Origin: Achromobacter spanius
Lineage (GTDB): Bacteria > Pseudomonadota > Gammaproteobacteria > Burkholderiales > Burkholderiaceae_B
Assembly: GCF_029637605.1 (NCBI RefSeq)
Contig: NZ_CP121261.1
Location: 2,418,001-2,482,000, forward strand
Direction of reading: 5' to 3'
Length of the DNA: 64,000 nt
Part shown: in pieces, positions 25,609-33,407 of the stretch
Numbering within the stretch: position 1 is the stretch's first letter
Layout: each line of letters begins with the position of its first letter
Translations under genes and position numbers: made by a program
Notes under the pieces: model-generated
Seen by the model: the letters and a program-made list of their open reading frames with translations, nothing else
The model's database searches: none
What the model was told of the DNA's origin: nothing

Positions 25609-26130
25609 ATGCCTGAACGAAAAACCCTGGAGCGAGCCAAGCAAGAGAAGCGTGAAGGCAAGTCCGCGTCCACGCAGGCCGGAGAATTCGTGCGCGAGGA
25701 AATCGAACACGTGCGCGAAGGCAAGCATGGCGTGCGTTCCACCAAACAAGCCATTGCGATCGGGCTGTCCAAGGCGCGCCGCGCGGGCGTGAAGGCCTCG
25801 CCTTCGAAGAACGCCAGTCCGTCGACGAAGCGCCACGCCAAGAAGGACTTGGAAGCCGCGCATGACGGACACGCCAAGTCCTCGACGCGCTCGCGCGCAA
25901 CCACCAAGGCCTTGAAGAAGGAAAGCACCAAGCCCGCCTCGCGCTCGGCGCTGTCCCACCACGCCAGCAAGACCGCCAGCCGGCGCACTGCTGCTGACCG
26001 CTCGGCGGCGGCGAAAAAGGCGGCGGCCACCAAGGGCGCGGCCGGGCGTTCCGCCGCCGCGAAGAAGGCGGCGCGCACCCGGGCGAAGAACAAGGCAGCA
26101 GCCGGGTCGCAGCACCATGCCGCGCACTAG
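25609..26130 (+). CDS. Lys/Ala-rich DUF6496-type protein with histone-H1-like tail
   Basis: A 173-residue, strongly basic protein. The N-terminal part (about 1-65: ERKTLERAKQEKREGKSAST, VREEIEHVREGKHGVRSTKQAIAIGLSKARRAGV) matches the DUF6496 conserved region. The remainder is a low-complexity Lys/Ala/Arg/Ser tail with AAKK and SAAAKKAA repeats, like bacterial histone-H1 homologues (AlgP-like). It is probably a nucleoid or DNA-binding protein. AAGGAG 7 bases upstream fixes this start against a longer open frame. Its stop codon lies inside the first unit of an 11-bp tandem array. Confidence 0.85.
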   Translation: MPERKTLERAKQEKREGKSASTQAGEFVREEIEHVREGKHGVRSTKQAIAIGLSKARRAGVKASPSKNASPSTKRHAKKDLEAAHDGHAKSSTRSRATTKALKKESTKPASRSALSHHASKTASRRTAADRSAAAKKAAATKGAAGRSAAAKKAARTRAKNKAAAGSQHHAAH

Positions 26131-26215
26131 GCCTGCACTAGGCCTGCACTAGGCCTGCATTAGGCCCGCGCTAGGCCCGCGCTAGGCCCGCGCTAGGCCT
26201 GCGCTAGGCCTGCAC
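26128..26215. repeat. 11-bp tandem repeat, eight units
   Basis: Eight head-to-tail copies of TAGGCCTGCAC or TAGGCCCGCGC (11 bases, close to one helical turn) fill 26128-26215 between convergent genes. The first TAG is the stop codon of the H1-like gene. The units fall into two sequence types in blocks (3, 3 and 2), suggesting stepwise expansion. Confidence 0.95.
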
Positions 26216-26220
26216 ACAGG

Positions 26221-27123
26221 CTAACCCGCGTCGAACTGCCGAAAGCGTTCTTGCAGAAACTCCCGCATGCGCTTCACGGCAGGCGACAGCAGCATGCGAT
26301 GTACACACAACAGGTAGAGCGGCGACGGCTCGGTGACGTAGTCGGGCAAAAGCGCCACCAGGCGGCCGGCGCGCAGATCGGCCAGCACGTCGTAGCGCGA
26401 CTTGTACGCCACGCCGTGCCCGGCCAGCGCCCAACGGCGCACCAGGTCGCCGTCATCGCCGACGCGGTCGCCCTTGACCGGTACCGTCATCGCCGTGCCT
26501 TCGTGCTCGAACGCCCAACGGTCATGCAGCGTCTCGCCCAGCACGAAAGACAGGCAGTTGTGCCGACGCAGATCGGCCGGGGTCTGGGGCACGCCGTGAC
26601 GCGCCAGGTACGCGGGCGACGCGCACACGACGCGGCGGTTGTGTTCGGCCAGCGGCAGCGCCACCAGCGCAGAATCATTCGGCGTGCCGTAGCGGATCGC
26701 GATGTCCACGGGCTGGCGATACAGATCGGCCAGCCGGTCGCTGATGCGCACCTGGAAGCTCACGCGGGGATACCGGGTTTGGAAATCATCCAGCCAGGGC
26801 AGCAGCACGTGACGCCCCAGGTCCGAGGGGATGGAGACCGACAGCGTGCCGGATATGGCGGTCTTGTCGCGCGCCATGGCGTTCTTGCCGGCCTCCAGCG
26901 TGGCGATGGCTGAACGCGCGTATTCCAGATAGCGCTCGCCGTCCGTGGTCAGCCGCAGGCTGCGCGTGGACCGTACGAACAGCCGCGCGTCCAGCGTCAG
27001 TTCCAGGCGCTTGAGCGCGGCGCTGGCCACGGCGGGCGTCACGTCCAGTTCCCGCGCGGCGGCCGAGAAGCTGCCGTGGGCCGCCGCCGCCACAAAGATC
27101 CGTAGGTCTTCAAACCGCACCAT
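26221..27123 (-). CDS. LysR-family transcriptional regulator
   Basis: A 300-residue LysR regulator. The N-terminal helix-turn-helix covers MVRFEDLRIFVAAAAHGSFSAAARELDVTPAVASAALKRLE. The ligand domain follows, with the DIAIRYGTPNDSALVALPL segment typical of the CrgA/AaeR-like group acting on quinone-stress or aromatic genes. It is divergent from an SDR and an alcohol dehydrogenase gene (163-base gap), which are its probable targets. Confidence 0.9.
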   Translation of the reverse strand: MVRFEDLRIFVAAAAHGSFSAAARELDVTPAVASAALKRLELTLDARLFVRSTRSLRLTTDGERYLEYARSAIATLEAGKNAMARDKTAISGTLSVSIPSDLGRHVLLPWLDDFQTRYPRVSFQVRISDRLADLYRQPVDIAIRYGTPNDSALVALPLAEHNRRVVCASPAYLARHGVPQTPADLRRHNCLSFVLGETLHDRWAFEHEGTAMTVPVKGDRVGDDGDLVRRWALAGHGVAYKSRYDVLADLRAGRLVALLPDYVTEPSPLYLLCVHRMLLSPAVKRMREFLQERFRQFDAG

Positions 27124-27286
27124 GCTTGGCCCATTTTCAAAAAAATATTGAAACTGAGTGCGATGCTAGCCGGTTTTTCATCGGTGCGGACTGGGTAATG
27201 ATGGTGGCGTTCTCAGTACACGTTCTCTATATCCGTACCCGGCACACGTACTCAACCTACGTTCCCAAACCTTCTGGAGCCCACAC

Positions 27287-28081
27287 ATGAACATCGAACT
27301 GAAAGGCAAAAAGGCGCTGGTGACCGGCTCGTCCGGCGGCATCGGCCTGGCCATCGCCATGGGCTTGGCCGAAGCCGGCGCCCAGGTCGTGCTGCACGGC
27401 CGCAGCGCGGACAAGCTTGCCCGCGCCGCCGAGGCCATTACGCAAAAATTCCCGGCCGCCAGCGTCAGCACCGTGCAGGCGGACCTGGCCACGGCCGACG
27501 GCGCGGCATCAATCTCCGCCGCCCACCCCGACGTAGACATCCTCGTCAACAACGCCGGCTTCTTCGCCCCGAAGTCGTTCACGGAAATCACCGACGACGA
27601 CTGGCAGGACATGCTGGACATCAACGTCATGAGCGGCATCCGGCTGTCGCGCTACTACCTGCCCCGCATGCTGGCCGCCAACTGGGGCCGCATTGTTTTC
27701 ATTTCCAGTGAATCCGGGGTGCAGATTCCCGCCGAAATGATCCACTACGGCGTCAGCAAGACGGCCATGCTGGCCGTGTCGCGCGGCCTGGCCGAGCTGA
27801 CCGCCGGCACGGGCGTCACCGTCAACGCCGTGCTGCCGGGGCCGACGCGCTCGGAAGGCGTGGCCGACTTCTTCGCCGAAATGGCCAAGGAACAAGGCGT
27901 GTCGCAAGACGAGATGGAACGCAACTTCATCGCCCAGCACCGCCCCACGTCGCTGCTGCGCCGCCTGGCCACCGTGGACGAAGTGGCCAACATGGTCGTC
28001 TACACCTGCTCCACGCAGGCCAGCGCCACCAACGGCGCCGCGCTGCGCGTGGACGGCGGCGTGGTCCGCTCCATTCTTTGA
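27287..28081 (+). CDS. SDR-family oxidoreductase
   Basis: A 264-residue classical short-chain dehydrogenase. The cofactor motif is TGSSGGIGLAIAMGLAEAGA, with NNAG following, the catalytic Ser in VFISSESG and the Tyr/Lys in HYGVSKTAM. The C-terminal NGAALRVDGGVVRS block is standard. TGGAG lies 7 bases upstream of the ATG. It is co-directional with a zinc-independent alcohol dehydrogenase 25 bases downstream. The LysR gene is divergent. Confidence 0.93.
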   Translation: MNIELKGKKALVTGSSGGIGLAIAMGLAEAGAQVVLHGRSADKLARAAEAITQKFPAASVSTVQADLATADGAASISAAHPDVDILVNNAGFFAPKSFTEITDDDWQDMLDINVMSGIRLSRYYLPRMLAANWGRIVFISSESGVQIPAEMIHYGVSKTAMLAVSRGLAELTAGTGVTVNAVLPGPTRSEGVADFFAEMAKEQGVSQDEMERNFIAQHRPTSLLRRLATVDEVANMVVYTCSTQASATNGAALRVDGGVVRSIL

Positions 28082-28106
28082 TTCCCCCAATACAACGAGC
28101 CTATCC

Positions 28107-29120
28107 ATGAAAGCCATCGCCTATTTCAAGAACCTGCCGGCCGATCAGGCCGACGCGCTGCAAGACATCACCATCGACGAACCCGTGCCGGGCGACCACG
28201 ACTTGCTGGTCGACGTACACGCCATCTCGGTGAACCCGGTGGACGTGAAGATCCGCGCCAACCGCGCACCCAAGGACGGCAAGCCGGAAATCATCGGCTG
28301 GGACGCGGCGGGCATCGTGCGCGCCGTGGGCGCCAAGACCAGCCTGTTCCAGCCCGGCGACCGCGTCTGGTATGCCGGTGCGCTGAACCGGCCCGGCGCC
28401 AACAGCGAGCGGCATGTGGTGGACGAGCGCATCGTCGGCCATATGCCCAAGAGCCTGGACTTTGCCCAGGCCGCGGCGCTGCCGCTGACCACCATCACCG
28501 CCTGGGAACTGTTGTTTGACCGGCTGCGCGTGCTGGACAACGCCGCCCCCAGCCAGGGCACCTTGCTGGTTGTTGGCGCGGCGGGCGGCGTGGGATCCAT
28601 TCTGGTGCAACTGGCGCGCCAACTGACCGGCCTGACGGTGATCGGCACCGCCTCGCGTCCGGAAACCCAAGCCTGGGTGCGCGAGCTGGGCGCCCACCAC
28701 GTCATCGACCACAGCAAGCCGCTGACCGAAGAACTCAAGCGCATCGGCGTGCCGCAAGTGAGCTACATTGCCGGCCTGACGCACACCGACAAGCACTTCG
28801 CGCAACTGGCCGAGGCCATCGCGCCGCAAGGCAAGATCGCGCTGATCGACGACCCCGCCGCCATCGACGTGCGCCTGCTCAAGGGCAAGTCAGCGTCGCT
28901 GCATTGGGAATTCATGTTCGCGCGCCCCCTGCACCAGACGCCCGACATGATTGCCCAGCACGAATTGCTGAACCAGGCCGCGCGCCTGATCGACAACGGC
29001 ACGCTGCGCACCACGCTGGGCGAGCACTACGGCAAGATCAACGCCGACAACCTGCGCCGCGCGCATGCCTTCATCGAAAGCGGCAAGGCGCAGGGCAAGG
29101 TCGTCCTGGAAGGTTTCTGA
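28107..29120 (+). CDS. Medium-chain dehydrogenase/quinone reductase (zinc-type alcohol dehydrogenase-like)
   Basis: A 337-residue MDR-superfamily protein. The GroES-like N-terminal domain (GWDAAGIVRAVGAKTSLFQPGDRVWY) and the Rossmann domain (LLVVGAAGGVGSILVQLARQ, TASRPETQAWVRELGAHHVIDH) place it with NADPH:quinone reductase / ZTA1-like enzymes. The structural-zinc cysteines of true alcohol dehydrogenases are absent. It shares a transcription unit with the upstream SDR. Quinone or enone reduction is the likely activity. Confidence 0.9.
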   Translation: MKAIAYFKNLPADQADALQDITIDEPVPGDHDLLVDVHAISVNPVDVKIRANRAPKDGKPEIIGWDAAGIVRAVGAKTSLFQPGDRVWYAGALNRPGANSERHVVDERIVGHMPKSLDFAQAAALPLTTITAWELLFDRLRVLDNAAPSQGTLLVVGAAGGVGSILVQLARQLTGLTVIGTASRPETQAWVRELGAHHVIDHSKPLTEELKRIGVPQVSYIAGLTHTDKHFAQLAEAIAPQGKIALIDDPAAIDVRLLKGKSASLHWEFMFARPLHQTPDMIAQHELLNQAARLIDNGTLRTTLGEHYGKINADNLRRAHAFIESGKAQGKVVLEGF

Positions 29121-29127
29121 CGGCCTG

Positions 29128-29226
29128 CGCAGAACAGTTCTGCGTAATAGTGGGGTAATCCGGGAGTCCGATAAAAATTATCATCGGCTTCTGTGACAAC
29201 CCCAGGCGGGCGCCCAAGCGCCCGCC
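29128..29226. other. Gap 29121-29310: inverted repeats before a Bug gene
   Basis: Three symmetric elements lie in this 190-base gap. CGCAGAA-cag-TTCTGCG (29128-29144) is a perfect 7-3-7 palindrome. A GATAAAAATTATC element lies near 29170-29182 within a longer imperfect CCGAT...ATCGG pair. GGCGGGCG/CGCCCGCC (29205-29212 with 29219-29226) is a perfect 8-bp GC hairpin with no T-tract. They may be operator sites for the Bug gene or a weak terminator of the alcohol dehydrogenase. Confidence 0.55.
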
Positions 29227-29310
29227 CCCCCCCATCGCCAAGCTGACAATACGCTGAGCCGGCCCGCAGAAGGCACGGACATGCAGGCGGTGGGTACAAG
29301 GAGAGAGACA

Positions 29311-30273
29311 ATGTTCAAGCTGACGCGCCGCGGCTTCATCGCGGCCGGCACCCTCATGATGCTTGCCCGGCCGCTGCGCGCCGCGCCCAAGCCCGTGACC
29401 CTGATCGTGCCCTACGCCGCCGGCGGCCCCAATGACAACTTCGCCCGGGTGCTGGCCGAAGGCATGAGCGCGCAACTGGGCGTGCCATTTGTCGTGGAAA
29501 ACAAGCCCGGCGCCAACGGCATCATCGGCGCCATGCAGGTCGCGCGCGCGCCCGCCGACGGCAACATGCTGCTGATGGGCGGCTCGGGGCCCTTGTCGCT
29601 GAACATCCTGCTGCGCCCCAAGCTGCAATACCGGTTCGACAGCTTCGAGTCGGTTGCAATGATGTGCGACGGCCCCTTGACCATCACGGTGCCGGCCAAG
29701 ATCGGCGTCAATTCCATTGCAGACCTGGTCGCCTACGCCAAGAAGGAAAACCGCGCGCTGACCTATGGCTCGCTGGGGCCGGGCAGCGTTACGGACCTGT
29801 ATGGGCTGATCCTGGCCAAGACGCTGGGTATTCCCTTGATCGCCGTGCCCTACAAGAGCACGCCGACGAGCCTGATCGACCTGATCACCGGCCGCAATGA
29901 TCTGTCCTACATGACGCCTATCGCGCTGGCTGATCACCAAAAGGCGGGCGCGGTGAAGATCCTGGCGCTGACGACCGACCAGCGCGACCCCGCCCTGCCC
30001 GACGTTCCGTCGGTGGCCGAACTGGGCTATCCGCAGTTGAAGGCCAGCTACTGGACCGCGCTGCATGCGCCCAAGGGCACGCCCGCCGACCTGATCCAGG
30101 CCTATTCCGCCGCGGTCATCAAGACGGTGCAGTCCGAGAGCTTTCGCCACATGCTGGTCGCGAATGGGCAGACCGAAAAAGCGGGCGGCCCGCAAGCGTT
30201 GGACGCGCAACTGGAAGCCGACCGCCAATACTGGGGCCGTGTGATCCAGGAAAACCACATCGTGCTGGATTGA
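29311..30273 (+). CDS. Bug-type periplasmic substrate-binding receptor (TctC family), copy 3
   Basis: A 320-residue Bug receptor. The signal is Tat-like (LTRRGFIAAGTLMMLARPLRA, residues 4-24), unlike the Sec signals of the other two copies. The mature protein begins APKPVTLIVPYAAGGPNDNF, followed by ENKPGANGII and VPYKSTPTSLIDLITG. AAGGAGAG precedes the ATG at 29311; an upstream in-frame ATG at 29281 lacks this. It stands alone between an alcohol dehydrogenase and a convergent flavin reductase gene. Confidence 0.92.
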   Translation: MFKLTRRGFIAAGTLMMLARPLRAAPKPVTLIVPYAAGGPNDNFARVLAEGMSAQLGVPFVVENKPGANGIIGAMQVARAPADGNMLLMGGSGPLSLNILLRPKLQYRFDSFESVAMMCDGPLTITVPAKIGVNSIADLVAYAKKENRALTYGSLGPGSVTDLYGLILAKTLGIPLIAVPYKSTPTSLIDLITGRNDLSYMTPIALADHQKAGAVKILALTTDQRDPALPDVPSVAELGYPQLKASYWTALHAPKGTPADLIQAYSAAVIKTVQSESFRHMLVANGQTEKAGGPQALDAQLEADRQYWGRVIQENHIVLD

Positions 30274-30323
30274 GAACAAGCTTGCCGCCGTGCGTTCGGC
30301 GGCAGCAAGCATGTAGTGCCCAC

Positions 30324-30392
30324 AAAAAAATGCCCGCAAACATCGCGGGCATTCAGCGGCAATAGAAGATGCCCGCCAAATATGGCGGGCAT
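30324..30392 (-). terminator. Twin hairpins; terminator of the flavin reductase gene
   Basis: AATGCCCGC/GCGGGCATT (30329-30337 with 30345-30353) is followed on the minus strand by seven T, an intrinsic terminator. A second, near-identical hairpin, ATGCCCGCC/GGCGGGCAT (30369-30377 with 30384-30392), precedes it on the same strand. The similarity suggests a local duplication. Confidence 0.85.
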
Positions 30393-30439
30393 TGTCGTGG
30401 GCCCCGTATCCGCCTGCTTAAGGCGTAAGCCTGCCCGCG

Positions 30440-31237
30440 CTACTGAAGCCGGACCGGCGCGATCCGATGCGTGGCGGACTTGAAATTGATCACGGGCTGC
30501 GCCTCGCGGCACGTCGTCTTGCGGATCTTGCCGACGATCAGGTCATGCGTGCCCAGCGCCTCGGTGCAGACGATATCGCATTCGATGCTGGCCAGCGCGT
30601 CCGGCAATACCGGCGTGCCCTGCCCGTTCATCACCCAGCCGCCCTGCGCGAATCGGGCCATGCCCTGCGGCTGCCCCAGAAACGCCTGCATGACGGCCTC
30701 GTGCCCCTCGCCCAGCACATTGGCCACGAAGCGGCCATGACGCAGCAAGGGCTCCCGCGCCGATGACGTCTGCTGCACAAAGAAGCCGACCATCGGCGGG
30801 TCTGCCGAAATCGATGTCAGGCTCGACACGATCATGCCGGCCACCTGTTCGCCGTCGCCTGTCGTCACGGCGCTGATACCCGCCGGCAACGAGCGCATCG
30901 CCGCCTTGAAGTCATCCACGGACACCACCTGGTCATGCTCGCTGACCACCATGTGCGCACGGATATCACCCCGTTCATCGACCCATCCGTGGGTGGCCGC
31001 GTAGTCCACCATGGCGGAAAAATCGGCTTCCCACTTCGGATCGCCCGCGTGTTGCGACAAGAAGCGCAGCACCGATGGCGACAGGCGTACATGGCGCTCG
31101 TCCTCGCGCCGCCCGACCCGCGCGATGGCGTGTTCCAGCCGTTCGCGCGGCTGTGGATCGGCCAGCACGTCCAGCCGCCGGAAGTCCGACGGATGGCGCA
31201 GCGTGATCGCCCCCGCGTTGCTCAGATAGATCTGCAT
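30440..31237 (-). CDS. Flavin reductase with an extra N-terminal domain
   Basis: A 265-residue protein. The C-terminal part (about 105-265) is a flavin reductase-like FMN-binding domain (MRSLPAGISAVTTGDG, GMIVSSLTSISADPPMVGFFVQ, ending TCREAQPVINFKSATHR). It supplies reduced flavin to a partner monooxygenase. The first 100 residues form a separate, charged, mostly helical region not recognised here, so the protein is longer than the usual 160-180 residues. GGAG lies 7 bases before the ATG. It starts 11 bases after the LLM monooxygenase gene, so the two are a two-component system. Confidence 0.88.
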   Translation of the reverse strand: MQIYLSNAGAITLRHPSDFRRLDVLADPQPRERLEHAIARVGRREDERHVRLSPSVLRFLSQHAGDPKWEADFSAMVDYAATHGWVDERGDIRAHMVVSEHDQVVSVDDFKAAMRSLPAGISAVTTGDGEQVAGMIVSSLTSISADPPMVGFFVQQTSSAREPLLRHGRFVANVLGEGHEAVMQAFLGQPQGMARFAQGGWVMNGQGTPVLPDALASIECDIVCTEALGTHDLIVGKIRKTTCREAQPVINFKSATHRIAPVRLQ

Positions 31238-31248
31238 CTTGCGCTCCT

Positions 31249-32313
31249 TCAGGCAATGGCCGTCGCGCTGCCGACTTCCTTGCGGATGGCCGGAATGATC
31301 TTGTCGCCCCACAGCTCGATCTGCTTCAGCATCGTCTTCTGATCGAAGTCGCCCAGTTGCGTCTGCAAGGCGATGTGCTTGGGCCGCAGGATGCTGATCT
31401 CTTCCAGCATCTTGTCGATCACTTCGTTCACCGAGCCCACCGGCAGGTTCTTGCGCAACTGCTCGAAGGTGGGGTCGTTTTCCGACGGCACTTCCTTGAC
31501 CATGTAGCCGTCGTCGCTTTGCGCGCGACGGAATTTCAGGCTTTCGGAAATGCGGCGTTGAAAGCGCGCGCAGTCCAGATAGGCGTCGATCTCGGCCTTG
31601 TTGTCCGACGCATAGCCACAGCGCAGAAAGCCGAACTTCACATCGCGATCCAGGTCGCGGCCATTGTCCTCGGCCACTTTTTCCAGGCGGCCGCGCAGCT
31701 CGGAAATGGCGTCGTTGCCCTTGAGCAGCGCGGTGACGAACAGGTTATGGTTTTCGCGCACACCACGGCCCAGCGTCACCGGATTGCCTGACGTGATCCA
31801 CAGCGGCGGCATCGGGTCTTGCAGGCAGCGCACCGCGATCGAGCTGGGCGGAATCTTCAGGAACTCGCCATCGTGTTCAAAGATCTTCTGCGTGAGCCCT
31901 TTGGGAATGACGTCAAGAAATTCATTGAAGATCGCGCCCGAGTCCGCGATCTGCACGCCAAAGCGTTCGAACTCGAATTCCTGATAGCCCGAGCCCACGC
32001 CCAGGTCCAGCCGGCCATTGGACACGGTGTCCACGAACCCCACTTCAGCCAGAAAGCGCGCGGGGTGATACAGCGGCAAGATGCACACCGCCGTGCCCAG
32101 GCGGATGCGGTGCGTCTTGGCCGCCGCGTGCGCCACCGTCATCAGCGGCGACGGCGACAAGGAATAGTTGTTGAAGTGGTGTTCGGCGTACCAGGCGGCG
32201 TCGAAACCGGCCTGCTCCGCCACCACGGTTTGTTCGATGGAGTTGTTGATGACTTGCTTTGAGGACTGGTGGTAACCTCGCTGCTGCGCCAGAATGAACA
32301 CGCCGAATTCCAT
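31249..32313 (-). CDS. LLM-class flavin-dependent monooxygenase (luciferase-like)
   Basis: A 354-residue TIM-barrel flavoprotein of the bacterial-luciferase superfamily. It has the N-terminal EFGVFILAQQRGYH, AEHHFNNY (metal/flavin edge), TVAHAAAKTHRIRLGTAVCILPLYHP, and LDLGVGSGYQEFEFERFGV. These oxygenases act on aldehydes, ketones, sulfonates or amines with FMNH2 supplied by a separate reductase, here the next gene. Divergent LysR control is likely (105-base gap). The substrate is unknown. Confidence 0.92.
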   Translation of the reverse strand: MEFGVFILAQQRGYHQSSKQVINNSIEQTVVAEQAGFDAAWYAEHHFNNYSLSPSPLMTVAHAAAKTHRIRLGTAVCILPLYHPARFLAEVGFVDTVSNGRLDLGVGSGYQEFEFERFGVQIADSGAIFNEFLDVIPKGLTQKIFEHDGEFLKIPPSSIAVRCLQDPMPPLWITSGNPVTLGRGVRENHNLFVTALLKGNDAISELRGRLEKVAEDNGRDLDRDVKFGFLRCGYASDNKAEIDAYLDCARFQRRISESLKFRRAQSDDGYMVKEVPSENDPTFEQLRKNLPVGSVNEVIDKMLEEISILRPKHIALQTQLGDFDQKTMLKQIELWGDKIIPAIRKEVGSATAIA

Positions 32314-32418
32314 AATATCTCCTCATTGATTGCTTGACGTTCTGAGGAAATTCTAGAGGCCGGCAGTCATCGGATGAATACAGGAAATGCGGCGTTCTGT
32401 GCTGCGTAAAGTGGAGGA

Positions 32419-33369
32419 ATGATGGACAGGCTGCGCGCGATGGAGCTCTTTCTATCGATCTCCAAGACCGAGAGTTTCTCTGAAACCGCTCGGCAATTCG
32501 GGGTGTCGGCAACGTCGGTATCCCGCATGATCACCGAGTTCGAAAACGAGTTGAACGTGAAGCTGCTGCTGCGTTCCACCCGTCAGGTCGTGCTGACTGA
32601 AGCCGGCCAGGAATACGCGCAACAGCTTGAATCCATCTTGTGGAACATCAACGAGGCGCATCGCAACATCACCGAAATCCGCGCCGCGCCCAAGGGCATA
32701 TTGCGCGTGCATTCGCGCATGATGTTCGGCCTGGGCGTGCTGCCGCCACTGGTTGCCGCCTTTCGCCAACAGTACCCCGACATCCATATTGAACTGGTGC
32801 TGACCGAGGCCAAGGCGGACCTGCGCCGCAACAACTTCGATATCGATTTCCGTATCTCACCACCCGTGGAAGCGGGCCTGAAGCGGCGCATCCTGTTCAA
32901 GAGCGAACGCTTCCTGGTGGCCTCGCCCGCATATCTTGCCAAGCGCCCCGCGCCCGCGCAGCCCACGGATATCGCGCAGCACGATTGCCTGGCCTATCTG
33001 CTGCCAGGCGATCAAACCTGCTGGCGCTTCAAGCAGGACGAGGCCATTGAAGAAGTGCTGATCAAGCCGCGCCACGTCACCAACAACGGCGTTGCACTAC
33101 TGGAACTGGCGCTGCTGGGCGAAGGCATTGCGCTCCTGGATGACTACACCGTGCATAACGATATTTCGCGCGGCACGCTGGTGCGTCTATTCCCCGATTA
33201 CCACGTCACCAACACGACCTTCGAAGAAGGCATGTACGCCACCATCCTGGACACCGCGATGATCCCCGTGAAGATCCGGCTGTTCCTGGACTTCGTGGCC
33301 TCGCATGTGTCGGGGTCGGCGCTGCGGTTCACGGCGTATAACAAGATCGCCGCCGCCGAAAGCCCCTGA
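32419..33369 (+). CDS. LysR-family transcriptional regulator
   Basis: A 316-residue regulator. Its N-terminal helix-turn-helix (MDRLRAMELFLSISKTESFSETARQFGVSATSVSRMITEFE) marks the large CrgA/DmlR-like branch, and its periplasmic-binding-like sensor domain ends near residue 300. GGAGG precedes two adjacent ATGs (32419 and 32422). It is divergent from the luciferase-like monooxygenase/flavin reductase pair and is the probable regulator of it. A perfect 16-bp palindrome, GCCCCTGATCAGGGGC, spans its stop codon (33362-33377). Confidence 0.9.
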   Translation: MMDRLRAMELFLSISKTESFSETARQFGVSATSVSRMITEFENELNVKLLLRSTRQVVLTEAGQEYAQQLESILWNINEAHRNITEIRAAPKGILRVHSRMMFGLGVLPPLVAAFRQQYPDIHIELVLTEAKADLRRNNFDIDFRISPPVEAGLKRRILFKSERFLVASPAYLAKRPAPAQPTDIAQHDCLAYLLPGDQTCWRFKQDEAIEEVLIKPRHVTNNGVALLELALLGEGIALLDDYTVHNDISRGTLVRLFPDYHVTNTTFEEGMYATILDTAMIPVKIRLFLDFVASHVSGSALRFTAYNKIAAAESP

Positions 33370-33407
33370 TCAGGGGCAGGGTTCATGGCAGTAATCCGGG
33401 GCGATGA

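Noticed and set aside
26128..26215. Tandem array as CRISPR or attachment site
   Set aside because: The 11-base units are directly adjacent with no spacers, and no integrase is near.
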